From assembly GCF_023630175.1 (NCBI RefSeq), contig NZ_JALLIN010000028.1, forward strand, positions 1 to 64,000: DNA of 64,000 nucleotides, given 5' to 3'. Positions 25,721 to 34,080 of this stretch are shown piece after piece. Below the pieces are notes generated by a model. That model saw only the letters and a list, made by a program, of their open reading frames with translations, did not search any database and had not been told where the DNA came from. Positions within the stretch are counted from its first letter, which is position 1. Each line of letters opens with the position of its first letter. This DNA comes from Streptomyces cellostaticus (GTDB lineage Bacteria > Actinomycetota > Actinomycetes > Streptomycetales > Streptomycetaceae). Made by a program: the position numbers and the translations under genes.

Positions 25721-26668
25721 TCAGGCGCTCGCCGCGTCAGCGGCAGGTGTCGCAGTCTCGGCGATGAGCGTGCGGGCCGCTTCGAGGTCGTCGGGGGTCT
25801 TCAGGGCGAGCGTGCGCACACCGGGCAGCGCGCGCTTGGCCAGACCGGTCAGCGTGCCACCGGGGCACACCTCGATGAGCGCGGTGGCGCCCAGCTCCTT
25901 GAACGTCTCCATGCACAGGTCCCAGCGCACCGGGTTGGCGACCTGGCCGACCACCCGGTCCAGCACCTCGGCGCCGGAGGCGACCAGGCGGCCGTCCTTG
26001 TTGGAGACGTAGGCGACCTTCGGATCGGCGGGCGTCAGCCGCGCGGCGGCCTCGGCCAGCGCCTCGACGGCGGGAGCCATGTGGCGCGTGTGGAAGGCGC
26101 CGGCCACCTTCAGCGGGACGACCTTGCGGACACCCTCGGGCTTGTCCTCGGCCAGCGCGGCGAGCTGCTCCAGCGTGCCGGCGGCGACGATCTGGCCCGC
26201 GCCGTTGATGTTCGCCGGGGTCAGGCCCAGCTTCTCCAGGTGCGCGACGGACGTCTCGGGGTCACCGCCGAGCAGCGCGGACATGCCGGTCTCGGTGATC
26301 GCGGCGGCCTCGGCCATCGCGAGCCCACGACGGCGGACGAGGCCGAGGGCCGCGGTGTCGTCCAGGACGCCCGCGAAGGCGGCGGCGGTGATCTCGCCCA
26401 CGCTGTGGCCGGCGACCGCGCCGGGCGCGGTCTCGGACATGTCACCCAGTGCCATGGCGGACAGGATCCCGGCGGCGACCAGCAGCGGCTGGGCCACCGA
26501 GGTGTCGCGGATGGCGTCGGCGTCGGCCTGGGTGCCGTAGTGGACCAGGTCGAGACCGATGGCGTCCGACCACGCGGCGACGCGGTCCGCGGCACCGGGG
26601 AGTTCGAGCCAGGGGGTCAGGAAGCCGGGCGTCTGGGCGCCCTGGCCGGGAGCGACGAGTACGAGCAC
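25721..26668 (-). CDS. fabD: malonyl-CoA:ACP transacylase (FabD)
   Basis: 315 residues from the GTG giving MLVLVAPGQGAQTPGF, matching the S. coelicolor protein as I recall it; a GTG two codons upstream (26674) is possible. It loads malonate onto ACP. The nucleophile is Ser89 in AGHSVGE and the partner His is about 193 in GAFHTRHM. The GQGAQ motif binds the malonyl group. First gene of the fab operon. In Streptomyces it also serves polyketide ACPs. Confidence 0.96.
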   Translation of the reverse strand: MLVLVAPGQGAQTPGFLTPWLELPGAADRVAAWSDAIGLDLVHYGTQADADAIRDTSVAQPLLVAAGILSAMALGDMSETAPGAVAGHSVGEITAAAFAGVLDDTAALGLVRRRGLAMAEAAAITETGMSALLGGDPETSVAHLEKLGLTPANINGAGQIVAAGTLEQLAALAEDKPEGVRKVVPLKVAGAFHTRHMAPAVEALAEAAARLTPADPKVAYVSNKDGRLVASGAEVLDRVVGQVANPVRWDLCMETFKELGATALIEVCPGGTLTGLAKRALPGVRTLALKTPDDLEAARTLIAETATPAADAASA

Positions 26669-26728
26669 TCTCACACTCTCTCTTGGAGACGGCCGAAGCC
26701 GCCCGTGGGGACAGGGACGAAGAACACG

Positions 26729-26760
26729 TAGGGGTTTTGTGGGCCCCCCACAAAACCCTA
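26729..26760. promoter_or_regulatory. palindrome between fasR and fabD (probable FasR operator or fasR terminator)
   Basis: GTTTTGTGGG and CCCACAAAAC form a near-perfect dyad, extended by GGG/CCC and TA/TA with one extra G. The outer end includes the TAG stop codon of fasR. It stands out because the T/A-rich arms are rare in this genome. It lies where the fabD promoter should be, so FasR binding is likely; termination of fasR is the alternative. Confidence 0.65.
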
Positions 26761-27963
26761 GGCCTGGGGTTCACCGTCGGCCAGACGCCCCAGGATCAGC
26801 GCGATCCGCAGCGTGAACGCGGATCGTACATCCGAGGGCGACCATCCGGTGACGTCTGTCACACGTCGGAGCCGGTAGCGCACGGTGTTCGGGTGAACGA
26901 ACAGCATTCTGGCCGCGCCTTCCAGGCTGCTGGCCTGTTCCAGGTAGACACTCAAGGTCTCCAGGAGCGCGGACCCGGCCTCCTCCAGTGGTCTGTAGAT
27001 CTCCTCCACCAACTGCTCGCGCGCGCCCGGATCGCCTGCGATGGCCCGCTCCGGCAGAAGATCGTCCGCCAGTACCGGCCTCGGCGCGTCCTGCCAGGCG
27101 AAACATGCCTTCAGCCCGGCCGCCGCGGCCTGCGCGGACCGGGTGGCGGCCAGCAGATCGGGTACGACGGGCCCGGCGACGACCGGCCCGGCGGCGTACG
27201 GCCCGATCAGCGACTTGGCGACGGCGAGCGGATTGGGGCTGCCCCCGGCGATCACGACGAGCCGGTCGCCCAGCACTCCCGTGAGCACCTGCAGCTTGGC
27301 GTGGCGCGCGGCCCGCCGGATGGCCTCGACGGTCAGCTCGCTGTCCCCGTCGGGCGCGGTGCCGAGCACGACGCACACATGGTCCGGCGAGTTCCAGCCG
27401 AGCGCGGCGGCCCGGCTGACGGCGCCCTCGTCGGCCTCCCCGCTGAGCACGGCGTTGACCACCAGCGACTCCAGCCGCGCGTCCCAGGCGCCGCGCGCCT
27501 CGGCGGCCTGGGCGTACACCTGGGCGGTGGCGAACGCGATCTCCCGGGCGTACACGAGCAGGGCCTCGCGCAGCACGCCCTCGTCCCCGGGGGCCGCCAC
27601 CTCGTCGATGGCGGACTCCATCACCTCGATGGTGGTGCGCACCATCTCCACCGTCTGCCGCAGCGTGATGGCCCTGGTCAGCTCGCGGGGCGCGGTCCCG
27701 AAGACGTCCGTGGAGATGGCCTGCGGGGCGTCCGGGTGCCGGAACCACTCGGTGAACGCGGCGATGCCCGCCTGCGCGACGAGCCCGATCCAGGAACGGT
27801 TCTCCGGCGGCATGGCCCGGTACCACGGCAGGGTCTCGTCCATGCGCGCGATGGCCTGCGCGGCGAGGCTCCCGGAGGACTTCTCCAGCCGCTTCAGGGT
27901 CGCGGAGTGCTGGTGGACGGTGTGCGCTGCGGGTTCGCCGCTACGGGTTTCGGGTTCGGGCAC
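26758..27963 (-). CDS. fasR: PucR-type activator of fatty-acid synthesis FasR
   Basis: 401 residues. The C-terminal PucR helix-turn-helix is LEQASSLEGAARMLFVHPNT followed by VRYRLRRVTDVTG. The central part (about 170-300) is a GGDEF-like sensor region. In S. coelicolor the gene in this position, directly upstream of fabD, encodes FasR, which activates the fabD-fabH-acpP-fabF operon. Same strand and same order here, with about 90 bp between it and fabD. Confidence 0.93.
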   Translation of the reverse strand: MPEPETRSGEPAAHTVHQHSATLKRLEKSSGSLAAQAIARMDETLPWYRAMPPENRSWIGLVAQAGIAAFTEWFRHPDAPQAISTDVFGTAPRELTRAITLRQTVEMVRTTIEVMESAIDEVAAPGDEGVLREALLVYAREIAFATAQVYAQAAEARGAWDARLESLVVNAVLSGEADEGAVSRAAALGWNSPDHVCVVLGTAPDGDSELTVEAIRRAARHAKLQVLTGVLGDRLVVIAGGSPNPLAVAKSLIGPYAAGPVVAGPVVPDLLAATRSAQAAAAGLKACFAWQDAPRPVLADDLLPERAIAGDPGAREQLVEEIYRPLEEAGSALLETLSVYLEQASSLEGAARMLFVHPNTVRYRLRRVTDVTGWSPSDVRSAFTLRIALILGRLADGEPQA

Positions 27964-28038
27964 GGGGACAAGACTGCCTTATCGGGACGGGACCGTGCGT
28001 CGGCGGGGTGCCGTGCGCGGTCTACGGTGGTGCCTGTG

Positions 28039-28689
28039 ATGGACGTACGGCGCGCCGGAGAGCGCTACCGCGGCGGGGATCCGCGGGCGGGGATCGATTC
28101 CCGCCACGCCTTCTCCTTCGGCCCGCACTACGACCCCGGCAACCTGCGTTTCGGCGCGGTGATCGCCTGCAACGAGGAACGGCTCGCCCCGGGGGCCGGC
28201 TTCGACGAGCACGCGCACAGCCACACCGAGATCGTCACGTGGGTGGTCGAGGGCGAACTGACCCACCGTGACTCCACGGGCCACGAGACGAAGGTACGCC
28301 CCGGCGACGTCCAGCACCTCGCCGCGGCGGCGGGCGTCCGGCATGTGGAGCGCAACGAGGCGGACACCCCGCTGACCTTCGTCCAGATGTGGCTGGCCCC
28401 GCTGGAGCCGGGTGGTGACCCGTCCTACGCGATCGTCCCCGGCATCGCCGACGCCACCCCCTACGCCCTCCCGGCCGCCGGTGCCGTGCTCCACGTCCGC
28501 CGGCTGGCGGCGGGGGAGCGGACGGCGGTACCGGACGCGCCGCACGTGTACGTCCACGTGGTCCGGGGCGGGATCACGCTCGCCGAGGAGACGCTGGGCG
28601 AGGGCGACTCCGCCCGGGTCACGGACGCCGAGGGGCTGGACGCCGCAGGTCTGACGGCGGCGGAAGTGCTGATGTGGGAGATGCTCTGA
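28039..28689 (+). CDS. pirin-family bicupin protein
   Basis: 216 residues; ATG 28039 or the adjacent GTG 28036. The N-terminal cupin contains the metal-binding residues HAHSHTEIVTWVVEGEL and a late His in QHLAAAAGVRHVERNE. The second cupin is weaker. Pirin proteins bind iron or other metals; some are quercetinases and others transcriptional cofactors. It is divergent from fasR with about 75 bp between them. The TGA stop shares its last A with repeat A2. Confidence 0.9.
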   Translation: MDVRRAGERYRGGDPRAGIDSRHAFSFGPHYDPGNLRFGAVIACNEERLAPGAGFDEHAHSHTEIVTWVVEGELTHRDSTGHETKVRPGDVQHLAAAAGVRHVERNEADTPLTFVQMWLAPLEPGGDPSYAIVPGIADATPYALPAAGAVLHVRRLAAGERTAVPDAPHVYVHVVRGGITLAEETLGEGDSARVTDAEGLDAAGLTAAEVLMWEML

Positions 28690-28850
28690 GGGTTGTCCCG
28701 CGATCCCCGGCGGGCGCACGACGACGGCCACGGCACCTCGCCGCGCTGCCGGATCGCCCGGACACGGCCCGTACGAGGACGACCCTCCGCCCTGCGACGC
28801 ACCGCATCCGACGCCGTGCGCCGATCCACCGGGGATCACGGGACAGCCCT
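28689..28850 (-). repeat. intergenic structured repeat A2, copy 2 (complete)
   Basis: On the plus strand it begins AGGGTTGTCCCGCGATCCCC and ends CCGGGGATCACGGGACAGCC followed by CT, so about 22 bp at each end pair. The core is that of A1 and A2 copy 1 in reverse. The first A overlaps the TGA stop of the pirin gene. The element is followed directly by repeat B and an A1 derivative. Confidence 0.82.
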
Positions 28851-28856
28851 TGGCCA

Positions 28857-29016
28857 GCGCCGCGTCGGCCGGGGTTCGCCCCGTCGCGATGCCCGGGGGA
28901 CTCCCGCGGCACCGGCCGAGAGCCCGAGTACGCCCAGTACGAGGCCTTCCGGCCGACACGCCGGCAGCATTCACCGGACGCCGCTCCTTGACGGGCAGAC
29001 CTTGGCCCACGGGGCA
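28857..29016 (+). repeat. intergenic structured repeat B, copy 2
   Basis: It begins GCGCCGCGTCGGCCGGGGTT and continues CGCCCCGTCGCGATGCCCG as in copy 1. It keeps the internal pair CGGCCGAGAGCC/GGCCTTCCGGCCG and the right landmark CCGCTCCTTGACGGGCAGAC. The right end is more diverged, so its tip pairing is weaker than in copy 1. Confidence 0.72.
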
Positions 29017-29020
29017 GCGG

Positions 29021-29078
29021 TGCCGTGACCGAAGGCGTGCCGGACGCCGCGCGCCGGTGAATCCTTCCGGCCACGGCA
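29021..29078 (+). repeat. A1 deletion derivative, copy 4
   Basis: TGCCGTGACCGAAGG...GCCGGACGCCGCGCGCCGG...TCCTTCCGGCCACGGCA keeps both tips of A1 and the base of its stem but lacks the roughly 80-bp core. It forms a single hairpin of about 58 bases. Confidence 0.65.
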
Positions 29079-29095
29079 GCGGGCGCCGGTGCGGA

Positions 29096-29113
29096 CCGGG
29101 CCCGCGGGCCCGG
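29096..29113. terminator. terminator-like palindrome downstream of the serine hydrolase gene
   Basis: CCGGGCCCGCGGGCCCGG is an 18-bp perfect palindrome about 100 bp beyond the stop of the convergent serine hydrolase gene. The rest of the 29079-29212 gap shows no gene. Confidence 0.5.
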
Positions 29114-29212
29114 CGTGATCCCGGCGGAGGACGGGCCTTCTCCGGCCGGGGAGTGTGCGCGAGAGACCCTGCCGGGCACGGGCGGCGGGACACCGTCCGG
29201 GCCCGGTGGACC

Positions 29213-30034
29213 TCAGACCCGCGACTCCGCCAGCACCGCGTCCGTGAACGCCGGCCAGCTCTCGACCGCCCAGGGCCCGAACGCCCGATCGGTCAGCGCG
29301 ACCGCGGCGACCCCCGCGTCCGGGTCGATCCACAGGAACGTGCCGGACTGCCCGAAGTGCCCGAACGTCCGGGGCGACGACGAAGAGCCCGTCCAGTGCG
29401 GCGACTTGGAGTCCCGGATCTCGAACCCCAGTCCCCAGTCGTTGGGGTTCTGGTGCCCGTATCCCGGCAGCACCCCCTTCACGCCCGGATACTGCACGCT
29501 CATCGCCGCGGCCACCGTACGGGGGTCCAGCAGCCGCGGCGCCTGGATCTCGGCGGCGAACCGCAGCAGGTCGTCCACCGTGGACACGCCGTCCTTCGCC
29601 GGCGACCCCGCCAGCGACGTCGACGCCATCCCCAGCGGCTCCAGCACCGCCTGCCGCAGGTACTCGGCGAACGGGATCTCCGTCGCCCCGGCGACATGAT
29701 CACCGAGCTGCTCGAAGCCCGCGTTGGAGTACAGCCGCCGCTCCCCGGGCGGAGCCATCACGCGGTGCTCGTCGAAGGCCAGCCCGGAGGTGTGCGCGAG
29801 CAGATGGCGGACCGTGGCGCCGGGCGGGCCCGCCGGCTCGTCCAGCTCGATCGCGCCCTCCTCGTAGGCGACGAGCACGGCGTAGGCCGCCAGCGGCTTG
29901 GTGACCGAGGCCAGCGGGAACCGCCGTCCGGCCGGGCCGTGGGTGCCCACCACCGTGCCGTCCGCGCGGACCACGCCCGCCGCCGCGGTGGGGACCGGCC
30001 AGTTCTCGATCGACGCCAGGCTGTTCAACGACAT
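29213..30034 (-). CDS. beta-lactamase-fold serine hydrolase (class C-like)
   Basis: 273 residues, no signal peptide. The nucleophile motif is PLASVTKPLAAYA (SVTK), the Tyr motif is LYSNAGFEQLG (YSN), and the C-terminal box is GHFGQSGTFLWIDP (HxG type). Short length and a cytoplasmic location point to an esterase or D-aminopeptidase-like hydrolase rather than an antibiotic-degrading enzyme. It may share a transcript with the GNAT gene upstream, whose stop codon is 18 bases before this start. Confidence 0.9.
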   Translation of the reverse strand: MSLNSLASIENWPVPTAAAGVVRADGTVVGTHGPAGRRFPLASVTKPLAAYAVLVAYEEGAIELDEPAGPPGATVRHLLAHTSGLAFDEHRVMAPPGERRLYSNAGFEQLGDHVAGATEIPFAEYLRQAVLEPLGMASTSLAGSPAKDGVSTVDDLLRFAAEIQAPRLLDPRTVAAAMSVQYPGVKGVLPGYGHQNPNDWGLGFEIRDSKSPHWTGSSSSPRTFGHFGQSGTFLWIDPDAGVAAVALTDRAFGPWAVESWPAFTDAVLAESRV

Positions 30035-30052
30035 GGGGCCGAGCCTAAGGGC

Positions 30053-30523
30053 TCAGAGCCACAGCTCCAGCAACGGGTCGGGCTTGGGACGGAAGCCGAG
30101 CGAGGCGTACAGCGGCGCGCCCTGCGCGGACGTGGTGAGCTGCACCCGGTCGGCACCGCGCCCGCGGAACCAGCCGAGGAGCGCGTCCATGCACGCGCGC
30201 GCGTACCCGCGCCGCCGGGCGTCCGGGTCGGTGGCGACGCTGAAGACGTACCCGACGGTGCCGAGCGGGTTGCCCGCCCGGCCGATCCGGTAGTCGAGCG
30301 TGCCGGCCACCAGCGCGGCCAGCGCGCCCGGCCGCTCCGGATGGTCCACGACGAAGGCCGCGAAGCCCCCTTCCGGCTCCGCGAGCCTCGCCCGCAGGGC
30401 GGGCAGGGATTCGGTGTGCCAGTCGGTGGACCGGTCGGCGTGGCCCATCGAGTCGATCATGACCTGACGCAGCCGCAGCACTTCCGCGGCGTCCTCGGGC
30501 CCGGCCCGGCGTACGAGACTCAT
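30053..30523 (-). CDS. GNAT-family N-acetyltransferase
   Basis: 156 residues from the ATG giving MSLVRRAGPEDAAEVL. The acetyl-CoA loop is VATDPDARRRGYARACMDAL (R/QxxGxG/A variant) and the C-terminal strand APLYASLGF is typical. The acetyl acceptor is unknown. It is divergent from a MerR regulator and runs into the serine hydrolase gene on the same strand. Confidence 0.9.
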   Translation of the reverse strand: MSLVRRAGPEDAAEVLRLRQVMIDSMGHADRSTDWHTESLPALRARLAEPEGGFAAFVVDHPERPGALAALVAGTLDYRIGRAGNPLGTVGYVFSVATDPDARRRGYARACMDALLGWFRGRGADRVQLTTSAQGAPLYASLGFRPKPDPLLELWL

Positions 30524-30593
30524 GCCGGGCACGCTAACCACCGCACCCCCGACCCGTCGCGCCGTTTTCCCACACCCCTTTCTCACGCGGTCG

Positions 30594-30617
30594 CCTTGCC
30601 TGGAGTGCACTCCAAGG
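30594..30617. promoter_or_regulatory. MerR-type operator upstream of the MerR gene
   Basis: CCTTGCC-TGGAGTGCACTCCA-AGG contains a perfect 14-bp palindrome (30601-30614) and matches the CTTG...TGGAGTN(C/A)ACTCCAAG form bound by MerR-family regulators of the AdhR/YfmP type. It lies 15 bases before the ATG, between the divergent GNAT and MerR genes. Confidence 0.8.
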
Positions 30618-30632
30618 CCATAGCGTTGGGGC

Positions 30633-31088
30633 ATGACGGTGATGCAGACCACGCCGGCGGCCACCGGGCGGGCGAACCCCGCCGACATCTGCTCCGCCCC
30701 GCCCCGGCGCCACCCCCGCCCCGACGGCCAGGACCGCTACACGATCAGCGAGGTCGTCGCCTTCACCGGGCTGACCGCGCACACACTGCGCTGGTACGAG
30801 CGGATCGGCCTGATGCCGCACGTCGACCGCTCGCACACCGGGCAGCGCCGCTACAGCAACCGGGACCTGGACTGGCTGGAGTTCGTGAACAAGCTCCGGC
30901 TGACCGGCATGCCGGTGGCCGACATGGTCCGCTACGCGGAACTGGTGCGGGAGGGCGAGAGCACCTACGCCGATCGCCAGGAACTGCTCGAGTCGACCCG
31001 CCGGGACGTGCTGGCCCGGATCGCGGAACTGCACGACACCCTGGCGGTGCTGGACCGGAAGATCAGTTTCTACGCCACGGAGCGCTGA
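30633..31088 (+). CDS. MerR-family transcriptional regulator
   Basis: 151 residues with an unusual 35-residue N-terminal extension rich in Pro and Arg. The winged helix is YTISEVVAFTGLTAHTLRWY followed by ERIGLMPHVDRSHTGQRRYS. The dimer helix (YADRQELLESTRRDVLARIA) follows. No metal-binding cysteines are present, so it belongs to the stress- or aldehyde-sensing branch. Its own promoter carries a MerR operator, and the divergent GNAT gene may be a second target. Confidence 0.92.
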   Translation: MTVMQTTPAATGRANPADICSAPPRRHPRPDGQDRYTISEVVAFTGLTAHTLRWYERIGLMPHVDRSHTGQRRYSNRDLDWLEFVNKLRLTGMPVADMVRYAELVREGESTYADRQELLESTRRDVLARIAELHDTLAVLDRKISFYATER

Positions 31089-31109
31089 CCGGCCGCCCGC
31101 CCGCGGCCG

Positions 31110-31964
31110 CTACAGCTCGTCCAGCAGCTCGGCCTTCTTGGAGGAGAACTCCTCGTCGGTGACCAGGCCCGCCCGGTGCAGTTCCCCCAGGTGCCGGATG
31201 CGCTCGGCGACGTCGGCCGGGTCCCGCCGGGAGGGGGCCGGTGCCACCGGCACCGGCCCCCGGGGCCGCAGCGCCGCGAGGACGGCGGCGGCGAACGGCA
31301 GGGACTCGTGCACCGGACCGTAGCCGAGGCCGAAGACGACGGCCGCCGGATCCTGGTCGGGCTGGGCGGGGCGGGTGGACCCGCCCTCGCGGGGTACCAG
31401 TCGCAGGTGCCCCTCGAAGGCCTCCGGCGAACGCCACTCCACGGCGCTGAGGTCGGCGACCGGCCAGCTCTGGTCACCGGACTTCCACTTCGCCGAGGAC
31501 GCACCCGTCCAGGACCAGCGGAACCGCACGCAGGTCCCGTCGAAGGCCGCCTTCCCGTCGTACGCCTTGAACTGCCGCGGAGCCTCGGGGGCGGCCACCA
31601 GCCAGCGCTCGGCGGGCTCCGGTCCGGCCCCGGTCAGCAGCAATTTCAGCTCGTCGGCGTAGTACTCGGCGAGGGTCGCCCGCTCGGCCGGCAGCACCAG
31701 CCGGTACGGATCGGAGCCCTCGCGCAACTGCCCGGCCGCCGCGTCCATCAGCGGATCGGCGCCGGGGCGCGGCCGCAGCCGCAGCACGACGGAGCGGCGC
31801 CTTCCGGGAGTGAGGGTCACCTCCTCCACCGCGGCCAGCGGAATGCGCCGCTCGCCCAGCGCCTGGAACAGCCTGGGTGTCCGAATCCCCCGTTCGTAAC
31901 GGATGAGCACGGAGTCGGACTCGAACTCCCAGACGGCATGAAAACCCGCCAGTACGTCACCCAT
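31110..31964 (-). CDS. DUF4429 protein with C-terminal SHOCT-like motif
   Basis: 284 residues from the ATG giving MGDVLAGFHAVWEF; an ATG three codons upstream is also possible. Two repeats of a PH-like beta fold are apparent (about 1-110 and 130-235), as in DUF4429. The C-terminal helix pair RHLGELHRAGLVTDEEFSSK is a SHOCT motif, often found at the ends of oligomerising or membrane-associated proteins. Function is unknown. It converges on the MerR gene. Confidence 0.87.
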   Translation of the reverse strand: MGDVLAGFHAVWEFESDSVLIRYERGIRTPRLFQALGERRIPLAAVEEVTLTPGRRRSVVLRLRPRPGADPLMDAAAGQLREGSDPYRLVLPAERATLAEYYADELKLLLTGAGPEPAERWLVAAPEAPRQFKAYDGKAAFDGTCVRFRWSWTGASSAKWKSGDQSWPVADLSAVEWRSPEAFEGHLRLVPREGGSTRPAQPDQDPAAVVFGLGYGPVHESLPFAAAVLAALRPRGPVPVAPAPSRRDPADVAERIRHLGELHRAGLVTDEEFSSKKAELLDEL

Positions 31965-32030
31965 GCGGCTCATCGTATGCGGCACGTGCTTCTCCGTCGC
32001 CACCCGCGCGGACCGCACTTCCTGCTGTCT

Positions 32031-33248
32031 CTACGCGCGTCCGGCCGTCTTCGTGCGGGGCGGATCAGTCCGGCAGGCATCGTCTTCGCGGGCGCACGTC
32101 ACCGCGTCGTACGCGCCGACGCCGACGTGCGCGAGGTTGCGCAGGCTGTCCGTGCCCGGCTGGAAGTAGCCGCTGTGGCCCTGCGCGTCACGGGCCGACA
32201 GGACCCGCGCGCCGAACGCCGAGGACACCGGGTCGGCGCCGTGGCCCAGCCCGCCGAGCTCCAGGTACGGCACGTCCCGCACCCAGTCGCTGGCGTCCCG
32301 CATCGCCCACACCCGGGCCGAGGTGCCCAGGCGGCCGGCGTTCGCGGCGCGCATGCCGGGGCTCGCGGCGACCGCCAGGTCGGACACCCGGTCCGGCATG
32401 CCGTGCGCGGCGACGCCGCAGACCACCGAGCCGTAGCTGTGGCAGAACATCGACACCGGTGCCCGGCCGGGCAGGCCGCGCAGCAGTGCGTTCAGGCGGA
32501 CGGCGCCCTCCTCGGCGCGCAGTCCGGTGGCCGCGTCCACGCCGAGGCCGTCCGGCGCGGTGTAGTCGGCCCAGGCGATCACGGCCGTGCGCGTCGACGC
32601 GCTCTCCGCCCGCTCGGCCGCGTACAGGGCCTTGGCCATGCCGACCGGGGCGCTGTACTTGCGGTACGACCGCTGGAAGGTGAGCAGATCGGTGTCGACA
32701 CCGGGGACGACGACGGAGATCCGGTCGGCCTTGGTGAGGCTGCCGAACACCTCCGCGACCCGGCCCGAGCCCGCCGGGTCGAAGGCGAGGATGTGCCGTT
32801 TCGGACGCATCAGCGCCTCGTAGCGCTCCATCCGCCGGCCCGCGTCCTGCTGCCCGGCCCTGCTGATCCGGCTGTCGTGCGTGCGCTTGCGCTCGACCTC
32901 GCGTGCCTGCCCCAGCGCGATGCGGTTGGCGCGGTAGCGCAGCTTGACGGGGGCGCCGTTCATGTTGCCGACCGCCAGCGGGTAGCGCCGGGCCAGCCGG
33001 TCGCGCTCGTGGGCGGTGAGCGAGGCGAAGAACCGGCCGAGGCGCGCGGGGGCCGCCTCGGGGTCCGGCAGGCGCAGGCCGCGCAGGGTGCCGTGCTCCC
33101 ACTTGTCGAGTGAGTGCTGCAGCGCGGTCGGCACCCGGTGGGTGCGCAGGGCGGTCCAGCCGGTGGTCGCGAGCATCACGAACACCACGGACAGCGCGAG
33201 CAGGGCGCGCCAGACGTTGAGGGGCGGGGAGGTGTCGAAGGAAGTCAC
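32031..33248 (-). CDS. alpha/beta hydrolase (DUF1023 type), membrane-anchored
   Basis: 405 residues. One N-terminal membrane helix (VWRALLALSVVFVMLATTGW) would anchor the enzyme with its catalytic part outside. The hydrolase domain has the nucleophile elbow FCHSYGSVVCG and the preceding motif VVVPGVDTDLLTF. The final third carries a likely catalytic His (GLGHGADP or GHSGYF). DUF1023 proteins are widespread in Actinobacteria; their substrates are unknown. Confidence 0.87.
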   Translation of the reverse strand: MTSFDTSPPLNVWRALLALSVVFVMLATTGWTALRTHRVPTALQHSLDKWEHGTLRGLRLPDPEAAPARLGRFFASLTAHERDRLARRYPLAVGNMNGAPVKLRYRANRIALGQAREVERKRTHDSRISRAGQQDAGRRMERYEALMRPKRHILAFDPAGSGRVAEVFGSLTKADRISVVVPGVDTDLLTFQRSYRKYSAPVGMAKALYAAERAESASTRTAVIAWADYTAPDGLGVDAATGLRAEEGAVRLNALLRGLPGRAPVSMFCHSYGSVVCGVAAHGMPDRVSDLAVAASPGMRAANAGRLGTSARVWAMRDASDWVRDVPYLELGGLGHGADPVSSAFGARVLSARDAQGHSGYFQPGTDSLRNLAHVGVGAYDAVTCAREDDACRTDPPRTKTAGRA

Positions 33249-33340
33249 TGGGAGGACACACTAGGAGAACGGGCGGGTGTCGGGGTAACCGAGTGATGGG
33301 TATCACGTTTCGGTAACCGTCGAACGCTTCCGCGAGGTCC

Positions 33341-33967
33341 TCAGCCCGCGCGCCAGTTCCCGGTCAGCGCCGAGCCCAACTGGTCCAGGTACGAAGCGGT
33401 CAGGCGCCGGATCGCCTCCAGGCCGAAGTCGTCACCCGCGCACCACTGCCGTTCGGTGACCCTCATCACCCCGCCGAACACGGCCACCGCCAGCCGCGGC
33501 CGCGGATCGGTGTCCACGTCGACGCCCTCCCGTTCGGCGAGCAGCCGCGCGATCGTCTCCTCGGTGGTCACGGAGCGCCGCAGATGGGCGGCGAGCAGCG
33601 CGGGCGTCGACTCGATGGTCCGGTACATCCGCAGGTAGAGCTCCACCGGGACGGCCGACTCGACGGTCTCCTGTATCGCCTCCCAGCCCTCCAGGACCGC
33701 CTGCCGCAGTGCCTCCATCGGTGCCTCGTGCGCCGGTCTCGCCCGTACGGACTCCACGAAGAGCGCCTCCGTCATCTCCTGGACGGCGAAGGCGACCTCC
33801 TCCTTGCCGGCGAAGTAGCGGAAGAAGGTGCGCTGCGAGACGTCGACGGCCTCGGCGATCTCGTCGACGGTGGTGTGCTCGTAGCCCTGCGTGGTGAACA
33901 GCTCGAGAGCGGCCCGCAGCAGCGCCTCCCGGGTGTGCCGCTTCTTGCGGTCGCGCAGCGTCTCCAT
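33341..33967 (-). CDS. TetR-family repressor
   Basis: 208 residues. The helix-turn-helix is TTVDEIAEAVDVSQRTFFRY following ALELFTTQGYEHT. The C-terminal ligand domain contains a mid-length TetR_C-like region. It is divergent from an MFS drug exporter and the palindrome between the promoter boxes of that gene is its likely operator, so it should control drug efflux in response to an exported compound. Confidence 0.93.
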   Translation of the reverse strand: METLRDRKKRHTREALLRAALELFTTQGYEHTTVDEIAEAVDVSQRTFFRYFAGKEEVAFAVQEMTEALFVESVRARPAHEAPMEALRQAVLEGWEAIQETVESAVPVELYLRMYRTIESTPALLAAHLRRSVTTEETIARLLAEREGVDVDTDPRPRLAVAVFGGVMRVTERQWCAGDDFGLEAIRRLTASYLDQLGSALTGNWRAG

Positions 33968-34043
33968 CGGCCTCTCCAGTGAAATGTCCTTCCAGCTCAG
34001 GCTATGCGCTGGTGTCGTGTCAGTAACCGACTTGTGAATTGGT

Positions 34044-34073
34044 TTGTCAATTGTCAGCGACTGACACTAGCCT
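34044..34073 (+). promoter_or_regulatory. promoter of the MFS gene with embedded TetR operator
   Basis: -35 TTGTCA (34044-34049), 18-bp spacer, -10 TAGCCT (34068-34073). The palindrome TGTCAG-CGA-CTGACA (34052-34066) fills the spacer, and a further GTGTCAGT half-site lies at 34017-34024. The ATG at 34081 is 7 bases after the -10 box, so the transcript is probably leaderless. Confidence 0.8.
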
Positions 34074-34080
34074 CTACGGT

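Noticed and set aside
28008..29193. Many long overlapping open frames around 28-29.2 kb on both strands
   Set aside because: They are shadows of the pirin and repeat sequences. Codon use is random and the true features are the pirin gene and the A2, B and A1 repeats.
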